DNA of 57,042 nt, taken from Lingula anatina. Its lineage: Eukaryota > Brachiopoda > Lingulata > Lingulida > Lingulidae. The notes beneath the pieces were generated by a model. It made no database searches and had not been told where the DNA came from. It worked only from the letters and a program-made list of their open reading frames with translations. The stretch spans positions 1-57,042 of the forward strand of contig NW_019775882.1 of NCBI RefSeq assembly GCF_001039355.2, in the 5' to 3' direction. Shown piece by piece: positions 55,834-57,042 of the stretch. The number at the start of each line of letters is the position of its first letter. Positions within the stretch are counted from its first letter, which is position 1. The position numbers were made by a program, and so were the translations under genes.

Positions 55834-56265
55834 TCGATAACAACCCACAAAAATCTCACAATTAACACAGAACTTGCAACACACACCAAACCTACCGGTA
55901 GGGGCACTTCAAACACAGATACTAGCAAGCCTGAGTATGATGTGTGCACCAGAGGGTCATATATATCTATCTACCTGTAAGATTAGTTGTCAAACTCCAA
56001 ATAATAACCCTTGTCCCTTTACTTTTCTTACCCAAGGTGTAAAAATTCTTGTGAAGTCATCACCCTGTCTATTCAATTCGTTAACTAGCAATTATAACAA
56101 TTAACCCTACTAGTATAAAATCATGCAGTCGATTATCTTAATTAAGGGCATTTTATTTATTTGATATTTCTCTGCAGACCAGGATCGAGGAGGATCCTCA
56201 TCCAGAGAGTACAGATTGTTAGAGAATGTACCTTTGTTGATACCGTAGTTATGAGGCGATTATAA
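52061..56265 (+). CDS. Unrecognised helical protein, 3' part, six exons
   Basis: Exons: 52061-52160, 52697-52817, 53290-53423, 54793-54832, 55468-55501, 56178-56265. All introns are GT-AG and all phases agree (2, 0, 1, 0, 1, 2 at exon starts). The protein reads from a polar start (YESLLDGSFPAESSVPMQSN) through EKVLSML, DEVLSQRIDTKLSNFQVSLQ and ILHLLKVTALS, which is helical and probably coiled coil, to a Ser/Gln-rich tail. I recognise no family, and there is no signal peptide or membrane segment in this part. The 5' exons are not in view or were missed in the AT-rich repeats upstream. Skipping the 34-base exon also gives an open tail, so two C-termini are possible. A Tc1 fragment and a copy of the 42.8 kb repeat sit in its third visible intron. 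Confidence 0.65.
52240..52490 (-). repeat. DR1-bearing repeat, reverse orientation, two units
   Basis: AGGTCAAAGGTCA at 52327-52339 is a perfect DR1. The second unit has an imperfect ATCAAAGGTCA at about 52464. The flanking word CAATAGTAATTATGAGCGTA corresponds to the complement of the 43.1 kb unit. Confidence 0.8.
52697..52817 (+). CDS. Gene 3 exon b
   Basis: Phase 0 in, phase 1 out, donor CTTG|GTGAGT. It reads ALFSLGGQQNQEEE, then a helical stretch LDISAEKVLSML. Confidence 0.7.
53290..53423 (+). CDS. Gene 3 exon c
   Basis: Phase 1 in, phase 0 out, donor AATG|GTATGT. An amphipathic helix (DEVLSQRIDTKLSNFQVSLQ onward) continues the heptad pattern of exon b. Confidence 0.7.
53560..53870 (+). 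repeat. Dispersed repeat, copy in a gene 3 intron
   Basis: CCACCAGCGTAGGCACTGCC, TGGTTTTAGTCCCGACACGT and GCACCCTTGTCCAAAATGGG, in the same order as 42763-43060. Confidence 0.75.
53975..54256 (-). pseudogene. Tc1-type transposase fragment in a gene 3 intron
   Basis: The minus strand reads AIAVMDGYLAGQWYRDEVLR, VPFVCQHLTLQHDNAHYHTA and RIAQAYL. This is the middle of a Tc1-type transposase around the second catalytic aspartate (QHDN), with the usual distance to the preceding G-x-L-x-G-x-x-Y-R-D segment. The parts with the first aspartate and the glutamate are not readable, and no inverted repeats are seen. It is a different lineage from the element at 39581-41241 and looks older. Confidence 0.75.
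54793..54832 (+). CDS. Gene 3 exon d, 40 bases
   Basis: Strong pyrimidine tract (CTCTCTCTCTTTATATAG) before LRLSQFILEEQTT; donor AACAG|GTAAAA. Phase 0 in and 1 out, which fits exon c directly. Confidence 0.6.
55468..55501 (+). CDS. Gene 3 exon e, 34 bases, possibly alternative
   Basis: Acceptor TTTTGCAG|, donor CAAG|GTAACC. It reads DFPSQTDSSQS, phase 1 in and 2 out. Its length is not a multiple of three, so including or skipping it changes the reading frame of the last exon. Confidence 0.55.
55794..55828. repeat. (CA)n microsatellite
   Basis: About 17 CA units in the last intron of gene 3. Confidence 0.95.
56178..56265 (+). CDS. Gene 3 last exon, two possible tails
   Basis: Acceptor TTTCTCTGCAG|. 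With exon e included the frame ends with TAA at 56263-56265 (tail from RPGSRRILIQ to VVMRRL). With exon e skipped it ends with TAG at 56246-56248 (tail from DQDRGGSSSREYRLLENV to LLIP). Confidence 0.6.
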
Positions 56266-57042
56266 ATTTAAATGAAATATTTTGGTTGGTGCCGAAAACC
56301 ATAAAAAATTCTTGAATTAAAAGCTACTCCAATAAGAACTATGCTCAGATTGCATATTTTCTCTTCCAAATAGGAACCAAGTATTATATATCCAAAAGTC
56401 ATCCCACATTTTTAAGTTGACAAATTGAAACACCCTCCCCCCTTTTTTTTACTTCAGACAAATTAGTCCGAAGTCTGTTGCTCTCCTCATTTATAAGTCA
56501 GTGATAAAATTTTATCTGGCAATAAGAGGACTACATGTACATGTATGAAGTTAGCAGACCCTAAAATAATTACTTTGGAATATTTTGGATTTATAACACT
56601 CCAAATATTTTACAATCTAAAATATGGAATAGCATGTTCATTTCTAAACAAGTTATGGACTACCATGTCAAAGAGTGCAAATAAAACAGTACAACTAGAG
56701 AAAATTACAGTACTTGTATCAGGTAGCAACACCAAAGATTAAAATTCTACCTTGTACATGTATCATGAAATTGACCTTTGACCTACTTTTCAACATGAAC
56801 TAAACTTTGCAACATTTCCGTCCCTTATATCTCCAAAACTGGCAGAGATATATATCTCCAAAACTAGCAGAGATATATGCCCGTAGTTACTATTGAACTA
56901 GAATAGGAACTCATATATTGACAGCCTTCCTGTGACCTTGAATTTGACCTTTGACCTACTTTTTGCCATGAACTGCACTTCACAAATTTGAATTTTACCT
57001 TATACTCCTACATGATTTAGTTATAAATTGTAATTTTCAACA
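56266..57042. other. Downstream of gene 3; no gene, DR1-bearing repeat at the end
   Basis: AT-rich 3' flank. From about 56755 the DR1-bearing repeat begins, with perfect TGACCTTTGACCT at 56772-56784 and 56945-56957 and a short tandem duplication of ATATCTCCAAAACTGGCAGA between them. Confidence 0.7.

Noticed and set aside
52061-56265. Assigning gene 3 to a named meiotic or coiled-coil family
   Set aside because: A weak resemblance in style only; no motif I could name, so no function is given.

Overview
This is animal nuclear DNA: AT-rich, with GT-AG introns, short exons, microsatellites and many nested transposons. The proteins (an Ig-domain receptor tyrosine kinase, other Ig receptors, non-LTR and Tc1-type elements) and the repeat types suggest an invertebrate, probably marine. 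I cannot name the species or phylum. No tRNA, rRNA, CRISPR or operon was seen. All gene models below were assembled by hand from reading frame, splice signals and intron phase, and none has transcript support.

Three genes are supported. (1) On the minus strand, 8778 down to the left edge, a 13-exon receptor tyrosine kinase: signal peptide, two Ig-like domains, one transmembrane helix, juxtamembrane segment and an apparently catalytically intact kinase domain. It runs off the left edge at or near its stop. (2) On the plus strand, 27923 to 32485, a five-exon membrane protein with two Ig-like domains, one transmembrane helix and a short tail with an ITIM-like tyrosine motif, but no kinase. Its exon sizes and phases and a four-cysteine second Ig domain resemble those of gene 1. 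(3) On the plus strand, 52061 to 56265, the 3' part of an unrecognised, mostly helical protein with six exons, one of them a 34-base exon that switches the C-terminus.

Most of the rest is repeat. A family of TTAA-flanked terminal-inverted-repeat elements (Kolobok-like is my best guess) has a copy filling almost the whole last visible intron of the kinase gene (169-3493), a copy at 14595-21770 split by a 5.0 kb non-LTR retrotransposon with a 13-base target duplication, a copy at 35099-38059 split by an 828-base solo LTR with a 4-base duplication, and three partial copies. Other elements are a frameshifted Tc1-type transposon (39581-41241) sitting in an older repeat, an internally deleted Tc1 element (24781-27736) that contains a MITE with 34-base inverted repeats, a 1.57 kb element with 5-base duplications (49843-51416), a MITE with a 106-base perfect palindrome (10636-11387), tandem arrays (33225-33775 and about 46900-49840), and a dispersed repeat carrying perfect DR1 nuclear-receptor half-site pairs.

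There are single-N joins at 13571, 16766, 31701, 34889, 38060 and 43156 and a 96-base gap at 46696-46791. Several lie at repeat boundaries, so local structure there may be an assembly artefact.
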